Of a stretch of 64,000 nt of DNA, positions 7,893-17,807 are shown one piece after another. Origin of the DNA: Exiguobacterium sp. TNDT2 (GTDB lineage: Bacteria > Bacillota > Bacilli > Exiguobacteriales > Exiguobacteriaceae). Below the pieces are notes generated by a model. The model searched no databases and was not told the DNA's origin. It saw only the letters and a list, made by a program, of their open reading frames with translations. The stretch lies in assembly GCF_003331145.1 (NCBI RefSeq), contig NZ_QLVE01000023.1:1-64000 (forward strand), read 5' to 3'. How positions within the stretch are numbered: position 1 is the stretch's first letter; every line of letters starts with the position of its first letter. The position numbers and the translations under genes are program-made.

Positions 7893-10232
7893 ATGATGAA
7901 CAAGTGGATGACGGGTACAGTGCTCGCGCTGGCGGTATGGGCAGGGGGAGAATCGGCCCAGGCGGCGCCGATTGATATGAAGAATCGGGCATTGATTAAA
8001 GGGAGCGACTACGTCATAGAGGAGTCGTATGATCAGACGACACAGAAAAGCGTCTATCATTTTGTGAATGACGAGACGGGCGCACGCGTGCTCGCTCCGC
8101 TCGATAGTACATACGACGTCAGTATCATTGCTTATGGTGAGGATGTGTTGATTGAGCGATCACGGTCGGTCGAGCGCGTCAACCTCACGACGGGTGAGTC
8201 GACGCAAATCACGTCTCCGCAGTTTTATCAAGCGATTGTCGACACGGACGTTGCACGAGGCCGCATCCTACTTAAGATGAACTTGCATGAAGGGGTCGTC
8301 ATCGACCTCGACGGCAACGTCCTCCATCGATTCACAGGGGAGTCATCGACGTTCCTAGATAACGGAGACGTCCTCGTGTCAGGCGGTGAAAAGACGACGA
8401 TCTTGGACGCCGTGACGTTTGTCGAGAAAGATTCGTTCGCGATGAAAAGTCGGCTCGCCCGCCTCTATTCTTTCAAAGAGGAGGGAACGGTCCTCGTCCG
8501 GACAGAGGAAGGGCTCTACTTCTACGACGACAAGGCGCGGACGTTGACGTATGAGGCGTTCGCAAGCGAGTATCATATCGATGGCGTCTACATGTACGAC
8601 GGCAAGATGTATCTCATCAACCGGATGAAGTTGACGACATACGACCGAGCGAGCCGCGCCCTCACGACGGAGCCGTTGGAATACAGCAGAAACGGTTGGT
8701 TGTCGGTTGCAGCGACGAGCCGCGGCCTGCTTGTGGGAGACAGGCTCTATGGTGGTGAGGACGTTTACGAGTTTCCGAAGTCAATTTCGCTCAACGTATC
8801 GAAGACGACGAAAAATTGGTACACGAACATACCTTATACGCCAGAGCTTGTCATCAACACATTAGGTGGTGAAATCCTCCGTCCCCATGTGAGCGAGACG
8901 CTCCTGGACGTCCCAGCGAACGTAAAGATTAATGACGGGTTCGAGATTACGTCACCGGGTAAAGTGGCACTCACGTTCACGACGGCCGGTTTGACATTCC
9001 CATGGACGCAGACATTTTACGATTATGTCCCAATCACGGTCGAATCATCAGGCACGTTGACCGAAATCACAGGGAAGACAGCGCCGAACGTGACGGTCTG
9101 GGTCGCTTATCGCCAGTTTAACGAGACGAAGTTTATTGGCGCGAGCGTTCAGGCGGACGCACAAGGTGTGTTTCGTCACGAGCTCGGCACGACGCTTTTT
9201 GCCGGCGGCATGATCACGGTTAGCCATTCGACCGACACAAGTCTAGCTGAGAAGGTGGAAATCACAACGACCGAGCGTGAAGCATTCGACAACGGGGTGA
9301 CGCTCGTCTCGCTCAGCCGCTACAACGGTGCCGTTTTCAAGACGACACCGGGTGAAGTCGTCGAGATCACATATAACGATCCGTACATGTTGACAGGAGC
9401 GACCGCTGTCGCCGATGCCTCAGGTATTGCCCGTTTCACGAACGAGTTTCCGAAAGGCGGGCGTGTCTATTATAAGAAAGCACGTGATGTCGAAGAGGCG
9501 TACAAGTTAGAGACGGTGAAAGAGGATTACGGATTGCCGACGGTCGACGTGACCGACGTGTTGCTCATGAAGACGAATGCCGTGTTCACGGTGAAAAAAG
9601 AGGCGAGTGCCTCGCTCCGTTTCCTCGTTAATGGTCAAGCCGTGACAGTGAAACAGCTGTCACCGACACGCTATCAACTTCCGGTCAAGCCGGGCGCGAC
9701 CGTGACAGTACGGGCGACGAACCGGACGAGAACGCAGGACGAGACGATCGTCTTGCCGGCGACAGTGCTCAGTCAGTTGAAAATCAATAATGAGATTAGC
9801 TCGTGGACAGGGATTTTCTTACCGAACTCGGCCGTTACGCTCACCAGTCCGAATGGTGTGGTCAAGGCGACGGCAAGTTCGACGGGACGGGTGACGCTCC
9901 GCTTCCCGCGCTTCACGACCGGGCAAGCGGTGACATTGTTGAGCCAAGACGGTCGTTTCCGTCATCAACAGAAGATGGCTGTCACGGAAGGAATCGCACC
10001 GAGCATCACAGTGGGGGCGCTTACGAGCACGAGCCGCTCGGTTTCAGTGAAGGCGAACGTCAATTACGGCACGATCACCGTATCGCGCGGGACGACCGTC
10101 CTCGCGACGCGGAATGTGACGACGACGAGTTCGTCGCTCGCGATCGCACCACAACGCAAAGGGACGAAATTGACAGTCAAACTCGTCACACCACGCGGCA
10201 AGACGACGACCAAAACCGTATACGTCAAATAA
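7893..10232 (+). CDS. Large exported protein, propeller-like N-half, Ig-like C-terminal modules
   Basis: About 779 residues. A signal peptide covers residues 1-23 (MMNKWMTGTVLALAVWAGGESAQA). Residues about 30-300 alternate short beta-strands and turns in a way that suggests a propeller-like fold. The later part contains Ig-like modules (TGKTAPNVTVWVAY), and the last 60 residues resemble the C-terminal module of the 22-3318 protein, ending in a similar basic TVYVK. The start at 7893 (or 7896) follows AGGGAGAG. No catalytic motif or sorting signal is recognised. It is probably co-transcribed with the small gene 33 bases downstream. Function unknown. Confidence 0.75.
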   Translation: MMNKWMTGTVLALAVWAGGESAQAAPIDMKNRALIKGSDYVIEESYDQTTQKSVYHFVNDETGARVLAPLDSTYDVSIIAYGEDVLIERSRSVERVNLTTGESTQITSPQFYQAIVDTDVARGRILLKMNLHEGVVIDLDGNVLHRFTGESSTFLDNGDVLVSGGEKTTILDAVTFVEKDSFAMKSRLARLYSFKEEGTVLVRTEEGLYFYDDKARTLTYEAFASEYHIDGVYMYDGKMYLINRMKLTTYDRASRALTTEPLEYSRNGWLSVAATSRGLLVGDRLYGGEDVYEFPKSISLNVSKTTKNWYTNIPYTPELVINTLGGEILRPHVSETLLDVPANVKINDGFEITSPGKVALTFTTAGLTFPWTQTFYDYVPITVESSGTLTEITGKTAPNVTVWVAYRQFNETKFIGASVQADAQGVFRHELGTTLFAGGMITVSHSTDTSLAEKVEITTTEREAFDNGVTLVSLSRYNGAVFKTTPGEVVEITYNDPYMLTGATAVADASGIARFTNEFPKGGRVYYKKARDVEEAYKLETVKEDYGLPTVDVTDVLLMKTNAVFTVKKEASASLRFLVNGQAVTVKQLSPTRYQLPVKPGATVTVRATNRTRTQDETIVLPATVLSQLKINNEISSWTGIFLPNSAVTLTSPNGVVKATASSTGRVTLRFPRFTTGQAVTLLSQDGRFRHQQKMAVTEGIAPSITVGALTSTSRSVSVKANVNYGTITVSRGTTVLATRNVTTTSSSLAIAPQRKGTKLTVKLVTPRGKTTTKTVYVK

Positions 10233-10265
10233 ACAAACAAGGCAAACCGCCTATAGGGAGGAACT

Positions 10266-10772
10266 ATGAGCCGTACCGAATTACGAATGAAGAAGAAGAT
10301 GCAGGGCTGGATGCAAGTCGCGATTGCTTGCGCGTTGTTGTTGACAGGGGTGCTCTGGACCCGGGCTGAAGATGACGCTGACGCGAATTCAGGCCTGTTG
10401 CCGTCCGTGACGGGGGATGCGCTCACGTTCAGTGGGATGGCACTTCGATTTGACGCGAAAAATGGACCTTACATCCACGCTAACGCATCGCACTACCCAC
10501 TTGGGTTTAAATCTGTCACGATCGACCCGAAACGTGGCTACTTGACCATTCGACGCGACCGCGTCGACTCGGTCGTCTCAATCATTGTCGACCCAGACGA
10601 GACGCTCACGGCACGTGGCATCACGATTGGCGCTTCTGGCGGCGGTGTCGTCACAAACTTGTTTTTCTATCAAAACGGCCGCCTGCTCAACTTGGCGAAA
10701 CCGTCTGACTATGCCATCATCGCAGGTCCGGTCTCAAACGCCTGGATCACGATTATCAGCCAACCGAAATAA
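10266..10772 (+). CDS. Small exported or membrane-anchored protein of unknown function
   Basis: 168 residues. A hydrophobic segment at about residues 14-30 follows a basic N-terminus (signal peptide or N-terminal anchor). The mature part is short-stranded and ends SNAWITIISQPK. No known domain is recognised. The ATG at 10266 has a strong GGGAGGA site. The 33-base gap from the upstream surface-protein gene has no terminator, so the two form an operon and the product may assist that protein. The stop codon abuts a bidirectional terminator. Confidence 0.7.
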   Translation: MSRTELRMKKKMQGWMQVAIACALLLTGVLWTRAEDDADANSGLLPSVTGDALTFSGMALRFDAKNGPYIHANASHYPLGFKSVTIDPKRGYLTIRRDRVDSVVSIIVDPDETLTARGITIGASGGGVVTNLFFYQNGRLLNLAKPSDYAIIAGPVSNAWITIISQPK

Positions 10773-10810
10773 GATAAAGCCATCTCTCGCGAGATGGCTT
10801 TATCTTATTT
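10773..10810. terminator. Bidirectional terminator between convergent genes
   Basis: A perfect 14-bp stem, GATAAAGCCATCTC / GAGATGGCTTTATC, with loop TCGC. It sits exactly between the plus-strand stop (10770-10772) and the minus-strand stop (10805-10807). Confidence 0.85.
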
Positions 10811-12613
10811 TTGTTTGGCATTTTGATAGCCGTAAGCTTTGACGATGAGTCCGTCATTTATCTTCCCGTCATAGTGTGAGAGGACGACGGAATCGTTCGG
10901 GTTCCAGTCACCGATGTCGATTTTGTCGGCGATCACCGGGCCGCCAGCGATGTAGTTTTTGTTGACCGGCAATGTATAGGAGTGGACGTTTTTCATCCAG
11001 TCGCGGTCACTCGAGCGCACGACCAAGTAGGTGGCGTATCCGTGTTTGACGATTTTGGCCTCGAAGACCGGGGCCGGTTGATTGTAGGTCGCAGGTGCGT
11101 TTCCGTTCAATTGAACGAGTTCAAAGTAACCTTTTCCGTATAGGCGATCAAGCTCCGCCTGCTGCTGGATGATGTAGGTGAATCCTTTCACCATCCCATC
11201 ATCGATTGTGACGACACGATAACTGCCTGGGGCGGTTGTTGTAAGATAGCGCCCATTATCATGTTCGTACGCTTTCAAATCGATGGTCGGGTCTTCTTCA
11301 CGTTTGAACGTGATCGATTGTAAGACACCATCTTTTACGATGGCCGTCACGTTTCGTTTGTAAGGAACCGTCGACTCGTTTCGTGCTTTCACGAGATGGT
11401 TCGTCTTCACGGTGACTCGTCCAGCATCGATGGAGACATAAGGTGGACTCGATAAGTTCGATGTGAGGACGGTATCGACCGTTTGAATGATAAAGCGTAC
11501 GTCTTCTTTACTGGCGACGAGACGTTTGTTCACGCCGGCGCCATGGTTTTGTTTGAACGCTGTGACGTAGGCGTCCATCCGGTCTGGTGTATACGAGATG
11601 CTCAACTGTTTGAGCAAGGATTCAAGCTGAGCAGTCGTCATCTTTGACCACAATTGATCGATGGCCTTCTCCTCGCGTCCCATTCGTTTGCCTTGAATGA
11701 TTTTCGTGACTTTCGTCGCTCCGAGAATGCCGTTCGTCCCGTCGATGAGTGAAGCCTTTGACGGGCCCGAGACGGCACGCACGTTGAACGTGTTCGAGCC
11801 TCGGATCACCCCGTCGCTATTTTTCATGTTCACAAGGCCGACTTCGCCATTGTAGAGCGCCGGAATGATGAATGAGTACGCCGTCTCTTTGGCGAGGTCC
11901 CAACGCTCGATGCTGCCTTTGCCTTTTAGCGTGAAAACCCCGTCACTGTGAAATTGTTGAATTGGTCCATTCAAGGTCACGCTCAACGCCTCATCTTCTA
12001 AAGGGGCGAAGTGCGGGGAGGCGTTCAAGACGACTTGACGGAGCGGGGCAGTCGTCGTTATGGTGACCGCGTTTCTGACTTGCAGCGATAGGCTGTCAAT
12101 GCGTGCCGCTGCGTTCTTATCGATCGTGAACGTTTTGTTGACCGGGGCGAAGAAGCCGATCGTCAGTTTTTCAAACTTGACGAGCGTATTGTTTTTGACG
12201 ACCGGTTGCACGAATGTGCTACGGAGCGCCTCCGCATTTTGTTTGAAGAACGGCAATAACGCCGGGTCGATTTTGATTCCTTTCCCGCCGATGCTGATGA
12301 TGTCGGTCCCTTTGTACGTCATGACTTCGTTATAATCGAATTGTTTGATCGGAATCTCGAGCGGGATGAGCGAACGCATCATGACATAACCCTTCGTCTT
12401 GCCGACCTGGACATACGCCCACGTGTTCGTCTTACTGATGACGCTAAGGCGCGTGTTGGCTTTGAGCGTCTGAAGTGTCTTCGCACCAGACTTCGTATTC
12501 GCTTTGAGCTGGGTCGACTGCACCGTCTTATAAGGCGCGGTCGCCGCGTCCGCGGTTTGGACGTTAAAGATGACAAACAATGCGAGCATAAGGGCTGTTA
12601 ACGGTTTATACAT
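10805..12613 (-). CDS. Secreted protein with N-terminal SH3b domain
   Basis: 602 residues. A signal peptide covers about residues 1-23 (MYKPLTALMLALFVIFNVQTADA). Residues 25-85 form a bacterial SH3b domain (STQLKANTKSGAKTLQTLKA through GYVMMRSL), usually a cell-wall or peptide-binding module. The remaining roughly 500 residues match no family I recognise and carry no obvious hydrolase motif. AAAGGAGGAGAAC directly precedes the ATG. A wall-associated extracellular role is inferred from the SH3b domain and signal peptide. Confidence 0.75.
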   Translation of the reverse strand: MYKPLTALMLALFVIFNVQTADAATAPYKTVQSTQLKANTKSGAKTLQTLKANTRLSVISKTNTWAYVQVGKTKGYVMMRSLIPLEIPIKQFDYNEVMTYKGTDIISIGGKGIKIDPALLPFFKQNAEALRSTFVQPVVKNNTLVKFEKLTIGFFAPVNKTFTIDKNAAARIDSLSLQVRNAVTITTTAPLRQVVLNASPHFAPLEDEALSVTLNGPIQQFHSDGVFTLKGKGSIERWDLAKETAYSFIIPALYNGEVGLVNMKNSDGVIRGSNTFNVRAVSGPSKASLIDGTNGILGATKVTKIIQGKRMGREEKAIDQLWSKMTTAQLESLLKQLSISYTPDRMDAYVTAFKQNHGAGVNKRLVASKEDVRFIIQTVDTVLTSNLSSPPYVSIDAGRVTVKTNHLVKARNESTVPYKRNVTAIVKDGVLQSITFKREEDPTIDLKAYEHDNGRYLTTTAPGSYRVVTIDDGMVKGFTYIIQQQAELDRLYGKGYFELVQLNGNAPATYNQPAPVFEAKIVKHGYATYLVVRSSDRDWMKNVHSYTLPVNKNYIAGGPVIADKIDIGDWNPNDSVVLSHYDGKINDGLIVKAYGYQNAKQK

Positions 12614-12784
12614 AGTTCTCCTCCTTTATCTTCATCCATTATATAGAAAAGAAAGCAGCAGAATGTCATCAATTAACAAATGACGGGAAACGTTTTTATG
12701 GAAATTGTAAAAAGTTTTAATTTCTTCATTTCGTGATTGTTGAATAGGAGAATATCCGTTACTCTAGAACTAAAGCGAATCGTA

Positions 12785-12802
12785 CATACTAAAGTAAGTA
12801 TG
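12785..12802. repeat. Inverted repeat in 5'-nucleotidase leader
   Basis: CATACT (12785-12790), six bases, then AGTATG (12797-12802), about 100 bases before the start at 12899. It could be an operator or RNA hairpin. The rest of the 12614-12898 interval shows only a weak TTGTTG-N17-TACTCT promoter-like match and the cre-like site. Confidence 0.4.
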
Positions 12803-12843
12803 GAGCTACTTCGGGGTAAAGCGAAATCATGTGGCATGGTTCA

Positions 12844-12857
12844 TGTAAGCGCTTACT
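12844..12857 (+). promoter_or_regulatory. cre-like palindrome upstream of 5'-nucleotidase gene
   Basis: TGTAAGCGCTTACT contains the perfect 12-bp palindrome GTAAGCGCTTAC. It fits the CcpA cre pattern (TGNAARCGNWWWCA) except at the last base. It lies 41 bases before the start codon, a position where CcpA would block transcription or elongation. CcpA binding is inferred from pattern only. Confidence 0.45.
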
Positions 12858-12898
12858 TACTTTTGTGCTGTTTGCGAAAACTGAAAGGGGAATTGTTC

Positions 12899-14959
12899 AT
12901 GCGACAGAAGACATCACAGAGGCTCTACACGGCACTCGCGGTAGCGGCCGTATCGGCAGCGTCAATCACACCGGCAGCAGTTGAAGCCGCGCCGAAAGCC
13001 GCAGACATTAAATTAGGCGCTGCCTACGTCACAGGAGGAAATCTCGATCACGCGCTGGATGCTACATATAAAGGGGCGCCGATTCATTGGTATAAGTCGA
13101 GCGTGAACTTGAAGAAACTTGGGACATTCCAGACGGCACGCGGTTATGTCAAAGGGAAAGGTATGATTGTCGAGAAGCGCGTCCGTGTCCTTGACTACCC
13201 GATGGCAATTGTAGCACCGAAAGAATCGCTCGTCTTTAAACAAGGTAAACCAGCGACAGGTATCTTGAAGCAACATGTTACGTTTGTAAGTGGCACATAT
13301 GAGAAACCGGTCCGTTGGAGTGGAATCGACACAAGCGAAGTCGGCGAATTTGTCGCGACGGCTACGTACACAAATCGTGGTAAAACCATTACACTCGAAG
13401 TCCCATACACGGTCGAAGGCTACAAACTTTCGGTCATGCATACGAACGATACGCATGCCGCGCTCAAGTACGCGCCGAACCGCGCAACCGCAATCAAGCA
13501 AGTCCGTGCTGAAAATCCAGACGCTCTCTTGATTGACGCGGGTGATGTCTTCTCAGGGTCGCTCTATTTCAACGAGTTCAAAGGTCAAGCCGACCTCAAA
13601 CTCATGAACTACATGAAGTATGACTTGATGGTTCCGGGTAACCATGAGTTCGACCTCGGGACAGAACAAGGCCATAAAGAATTGTCGAACTTTGTCCGCT
13701 ATGCGAACTTCCCGTTCGTCAGCTCAAACGTCGACTACTCGGGCGACCAATACATGAAGAACTTGTACCGGGACGAGACGACAGAGAAGGCGTACAACGG
13801 CCGTCTTTATGAAGGTGTCATCAAAGTCGTAGACGGGAAAAAAGTCGGATTCTTCGGTTTGACGACAGAAGAGACGGCTGATATCGCAAGTCCAGGACCA
13901 ATCCAGTTCCAAAACTACATCGCAGAAGCGAAAAAAGCGGTCGCGGCGTTTGAAGCGATGGGTGTAAACCAAATTGTCGCCGTCTCTCACCTTGGCTACA
14001 ATGACAACCCGAACGTCGACAACGACTTGCTTCTAGCTGAAAACGTCGACGGTATCGATGTCATCATCGGTGGTCACACACACTCGCGTCTCAACGCACC
14101 GGTCGTCATTTCAGAAGGCAAGACCGAGCCGACGGTCATCGTTCAAGCGTTCCAATACAGTGAATTCCTTGGAACACTCGATGTCGAGTTCGATAAAGAC
14201 GGAAAAATCGTCAGCCATGCCGGCAAGTTGATTGACGTGAAAGTACTTGAACCGGATGCGCGTGCGATCTCACTTCTCGCTCCGTTTAAAGAAGATGTTG
14301 ATAAAATCAGCCTCGAGCCGATTGGTGTGACTTTGAAGGCAGAATTGACAAATCCGCGTGACGAAGGCGACATCACGGCACCGAGCGTGCGGAAGCAAGA
14401 GACGGCACTCGGTAACTTGATCGCGGACGGCATGCTCGCGAAAGCGAAAGAATATGATGCGAACGTCATCGCGGCCGTTCAAAATGCTGGCGGGATCCGT
14501 GCGGGTATTGATGAAGGATCAGTGACGACAGGTGAAGTCATCACGGTGCTCCCGTTCGGGAATACGCTCGCCGTCATGGAACTCACGGGTGCAGAACTTC
14601 TCGCGGCGCTCGAGCGCAGTGTGAGCGTCTATCCACGGGAGAGCGGCGGCTTCCTCCAAGTGTCAGGACTTAAAGTCGAATTTGACAGCTCGAAGCCGGC
14701 GAACGAGCGCATCGTTAGCGTGACGTACAACAATGGCACAACAGACGTTGCCATCGAAGCAAGCGGATCGTATAAAATTGCGACGAACTTCTATACGGCT
14801 CAAGGCGGCGACAACTACGCTGAGTTCGAAGCTGCGTTTAAAGATGGACGTGTCACAGACCTCGGCCTCAGCGACTGGGAGAACTTGCGCGACCACATGC
14901 TCAGCCTCGGAGAAATCACACCGAAGGTTGAAGGACGTATCGTTGACGTAAACCAATAA
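12899..14959 (+). CDS. Secreted bifunctional 5'-nucleotidase / cyclic phosphodiesterase
   Basis: About 686 residues. Signal peptide at about 1-30, then an N-terminal beta domain to about residue 175. The metallophosphatase domain carries the metal ligands MHTNDTH, DAGDVFSG, PGNHEFDLG and GGHTHSRLNAP. The C-terminal substrate-binding domain has NAGGIRAG, LPFGNTLAV and FYTAQGGDNYAEF. Family members hydrolyse extracellular nucleotides or cyclic nucleotides to release phosphate and nucleosides. The ATG at 12899 follows GAAAGGGG with good spacing; the 54 in-frame codons upstream are leader. A cre-like palindrome precedes it and a strong terminator follows. Confidence 0.9.
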   Translation: MRQKTSQRLYTALAVAAVSAASITPAAVEAAPKAADIKLGAAYVTGGNLDHALDATYKGAPIHWYKSSVNLKKLGTFQTARGYVKGKGMIVEKRVRVLDYPMAIVAPKESLVFKQGKPATGILKQHVTFVSGTYEKPVRWSGIDTSEVGEFVATATYTNRGKTITLEVPYTVEGYKLSVMHTNDTHAALKYAPNRATAIKQVRAENPDALLIDAGDVFSGSLYFNEFKGQADLKLMNYMKYDLMVPGNHEFDLGTEQGHKELSNFVRYANFPFVSSNVDYSGDQYMKNLYRDETTEKAYNGRLYEGVIKVVDGKKVGFFGLTTEETADIASPGPIQFQNYIAEAKKAVAAFEAMGVNQIVAVSHLGYNDNPNVDNDLLLAENVDGIDVIIGGHTHSRLNAPVVISEGKTEPTVIVQAFQYSEFLGTLDVEFDKDGKIVSHAGKLIDVKVLEPDARAISLLAPFKEDVDKISLEPIGVTLKAELTNPRDEGDITAPSVRKQETALGNLIADGMLAKAKEYDANVIAAVQNAGGIRAGIDEGSVTTGEVITVLPFGNTLAVMELTGAELLAALERSVSVYPRESGGFLQVSGLKVEFDSSKPANERIVSVTYNNGTTDVAIEASGSYKIATNFYTAQGGDNYAEFEAAFKDGRVTDLGLSDWENLRDHMLSLGEITPKVEGRIVDVNQ

Positions 14960-14966
14960 GGCGATT

Positions 14967-15001
14967 AGACGAATCAGGGTCATACCTGATTCGTCTTTTT
15001 T
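14967..15001 (+). terminator. Rho-independent terminator
   Basis: A perfect 12-bp stem, AGACGAATCAGG / CCTGATTCGTCT, with loop GTCATA and a run of T. Confidence 0.9.
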
Positions 15002-15040
15002 GTCGCAATTTGTCGGAAAATGACGTCGCGGTTGAGCGAA

Positions 15041-15069
15041 TTGCGACCACCCTGTAACTTTGGTACTAT
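15041..15069 (+). promoter_or_regulatory. Extended -10 promoter at head of polysaccharide locus
   Basis: TTGCGA (15041-15046), a 17-base spacer and TACTAT (15064-15069), with TGG immediately before the -10 (extended TGN). It precedes the first glycosyltransferase ATG by about 80 bases. Confidence 0.45.
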
Positions 15070-15149
15070 ACAGAAGGATGTGTCTCAACAAAAGGGATTG
15101 AGTTATTGGTAGAATAAGAACGACTAATTGAAAAAGGTGGAGCAAACGC

Positions 15150-17798
15150 ATGGATGTGAAAACGACGCTACGTGATGTGCAAGCACACATTAAGTGGTTA
15201 AAAGATGAGAAAGAACGAATCAAAGGGAATGACAGAATCACCGGTGACGAGCTCGTCCTCATTGATGACTTGCCGCCTCTTACGAAAAAAGCCCAGCAGC
15301 CTCATCTTGATGACGAGGTGCGGGACAAACAATTGAAAGTGCTTGAGGCGGAAGTAGCAGCAGCCAAAAATCGCTTGCCACGTGAACTCCCGGCCGTCGT
15401 CGAATCGAACGGGAGCGGCTACTATGACAAGACAGACGTCCATGTTGCCTTCGTCGGTCCGGTCAAACGAGCGCACGAACTAGAACATCTCTGCCATACG
15501 TATGTGTTTGAGAACGTCTCGGACTTTTTAGCGATCACCGAGACGACAAAGCTTGATTTCTTGTTAATCTCGGCCGCACTCGACGAGGAAGAGACGACAA
15601 CTTTCCACCAGATGGGTACGCCGCTGTCACATTCGCGCTATTGGTTGGAGAAATTAATTCTTCAGGCACGACGAAAAGAAGTGCGCGTCGTGTTTGAGAC
15701 GACACTCGATACGAACCACTACGACCGTTTCTCATCTCTTGCTTCGCAGGCGGATTATATCTTCACAGCGAATGAAGAGCGGGTGAGCGACTATATGGAA
15801 GAAACCGGACACGATCGGGTCTTCGTCATCCGTCCCGGAATCGATCCGCTTCGCTTCAATCCGATCGGTATGTACGCAGGACGACACGAGATGGCGCTCG
15901 TCACGAATGCATTCCCGGTCCATCGTTTCATGAACGATTTGACGATGCTCGCTGAAGGCGTTCGCGCCGCCAATAAACCGCTCCTCGTCTTACGAGAGCG
16001 TCATGAGGCGTTCTTGTCGGAAGCGCCAAAAGCATTGCATGACGCCCTTGTACTGGCCGATGAACAGGAAGCAGAGCAGTTGAAGCGCGCGAGTGATTGG
16101 ATTTTGCATATCAATGAAATAAAAGGTAGTCCGACGATGAGTGCAACACCGATTTACGAGGCACAAGCCCGCGGTAATCTTGTCATTACGAACTATAATG
16201 TGGCTGTTAACAATGACTTTCCTAACGCCTTTATCGCTACGAGCGCTCTTGATGCCAAAGGAATCCTTGAGATGTTCCAGTCTAGGGAAGAGCGGTATGA
16301 GCATCAATTGTTAGGGGTCCGTAACATCTTCTCGAACCATACGATGTATGATCGATTCAGCGAGATGTTGTTTGCGCTAGGGATTGACAAAACGTTCCGT
16401 CGTCACATCCTCGTCATCGGACGTGGAGATGTAGAGAAACTAAAACCACAATTTGAACGCCAGTCGTATCCATATAAACGATTTGTAGCCGAATCAGATA
16501 TGACGGAAGCGGATATGGATGGTGTCGATTACGTGACGGTGTTTGACAGCCGTCATACGTATCTCGACTATTATGTGGAAGATTTAATCAACGCCTTTAA
16601 ATATACGGATGTCTCGTTCGTGACGAAACCGGACGGCGGACAAGTTGAGCACGACTTCGTCGAGCGCTACACAGACGTCGCACTCACCGTCTTTAAGGCG
16701 GCGGACGTTTCAATCGACCACTTGACAGGAAAAGAGACGTTGTCAGGAAACGGTTACGTCATCGACCGATTTGAACGGTTGGACGGGGTGGACGAAGTGG
16801 TCGCAAACGCGCCGGGCGAATACAAACTCTCGATGATTGTTCCGATTTACAATAACGGACGCTACTTGTACAACAAGTGTTTCTCGAGTCTGCGCCGCAG
16901 CTCGATGTTTGACGATATGGAGATTTGGCTTGTCGACGACGGGTCGACGGATAGCGAGACGGCGAGTTATATCGAACGTCTCGTCCGCAAGTACCCGAAC
17001 GTCTACACATACGCTTTCAACGATGGCGGTAGCGGCAGCGCTTCACGTCCGCGCAACAAAGGCGTCGAACTCGCGACGACACCGTTCATCGCTTTCCTCG
17101 ATCCGGACAATGAGGCGGTCAATGATGGCTACGCCGAACTGTTCCGCATCATGGAAGACGATTCACTCGACCTCGCCGTCGGCAGCATGTTGAAGCTTGC
17201 CGCACGTGAAGCGATGATCGAACTGAACGACTTAGAGCCGGACAGCGTAAAAATTCTCGATGACCCGCGGGCTTATTTGCTCGAACATAACTTTAAAGTC
17301 CAAAGCATTCAGACGATGGTCATCCGCAAGTCGTTCCTCGAAACGAACAAGTTGGCGCAAGTCATCGGTGCGGTCGGACAAGATTCGCTCTTCTTCCAAG
17401 AGATGTTCTTACGAGCAGAGCGCGTCGCACTCGTCGACTTGACGATTCACGACTATTACGCGGCGGTCGCCGGTTCGACGGTGAATACGATCACGAAGAA
17501 ATATTTCGACAAGTGTGTCATCCGGGAGACGGCCCGGGCGAAAGCGTTCGCCCGTGAAGGTGTCCTCGACGCGTACCGCGACTCACGTTTCGAATACTTC
17601 TTCGAGATGTGGTATTTGGTGTTCTTGCGCCGTAGCCGCCCGGAAGATTTCAACGATAACGTGAAAAAACTATATACGATCATTGAACAATACCGACCGA
17701 TTGAATTGACGCGTCCGCTCGTCAAACAGTTCGTGGAATTATATGAAGCAGGTCAACAATCTGAATTAAAGCGTCTCTACTTTGACGCGTATTTGTGA
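15150..17798 (+). CDS. Two-domain glycosyltransferase: CgeB-like plus GT2
   Basis: 882 residues. Residues about 1-80 are charged and probably coiled-coil. Residues about 95-415 resemble the CgeB/Glyco_trans_1_2 family (FVIRPGIDPLRFNP, then KGSPTMSATPIYEAQARG as nucleotide-sugar-binding part). Residues about 420-545 look like a degenerate GT-A segment. Residues about 555-800 are a family 2 transferase with LSMIVPIYNNG, WLVDDGSTD and AFLDPDNE (DxD-like). It should add one or two sugar types in the cytoplasm to a surface polymer. GGTGGAG precedes the ATG. The coiled-coil gene follows after 9 bases, indicating an operon. Confidence 0.8.
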   Translation: MDVKTTLRDVQAHIKWLKDEKERIKGNDRITGDELVLIDDLPPLTKKAQQPHLDDEVRDKQLKVLEAEVAAAKNRLPRELPAVVESNGSGYYDKTDVHVAFVGPVKRAHELEHLCHTYVFENVSDFLAITETTKLDFLLISAALDEEETTTFHQMGTPLSHSRYWLEKLILQARRKEVRVVFETTLDTNHYDRFSSLASQADYIFTANEERVSDYMEETGHDRVFVIRPGIDPLRFNPIGMYAGRHEMALVTNAFPVHRFMNDLTMLAEGVRAANKPLLVLRERHEAFLSEAPKALHDALVLADEQEAEQLKRASDWILHINEIKGSPTMSATPIYEAQARGNLVITNYNVAVNNDFPNAFIATSALDAKGILEMFQSREERYEHQLLGVRNIFSNHTMYDRFSEMLFALGIDKTFRRHILVIGRGDVEKLKPQFERQSYPYKRFVAESDMTEADMDGVDYVTVFDSRHTYLDYYVEDLINAFKYTDVSFVTKPDGGQVEHDFVERYTDVALTVFKAADVSIDHLTGKETLSGNGYVIDRFERLDGVDEVVANAPGEYKLSMIVPIYNNGRYLYNKCFSSLRRSSMFDDMEIWLVDDGSTDSETASYIERLVRKYPNVYTYAFNDGGSGSASRPRNKGVELATTPFIAFLDPDNEAVNDGYAELFRIMEDDSLDLAVGSMLKLAAREAMIELNDLEPDSVKILDDPRAYLLEHNFKVQSIQTMVIRKSFLETNKLAQVIGAVGQDSLFFQEMFLRAERVALVDLTIHDYYAAVAGSTVNTITKKYFDKCVIRETARAKAFAREGVLDAYRDSRFEYFFEMWYLVFLRRSRPEDFNDNVKKLYTIIEQYRPIELTRPLVKQFVELYEAGQQSELKRLYFDAYL

Positions 17799-17807
17799 GG
17801 TGACGGT

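Noticed and set aside
12614-12898. A riboswitch in the long leader of the 5'-nucleotidase gene
   Set aside because: Inverted repeats are present, but I cannot match the conserved core of any riboswitch class, and no terminator or anti-terminator pair is evident.
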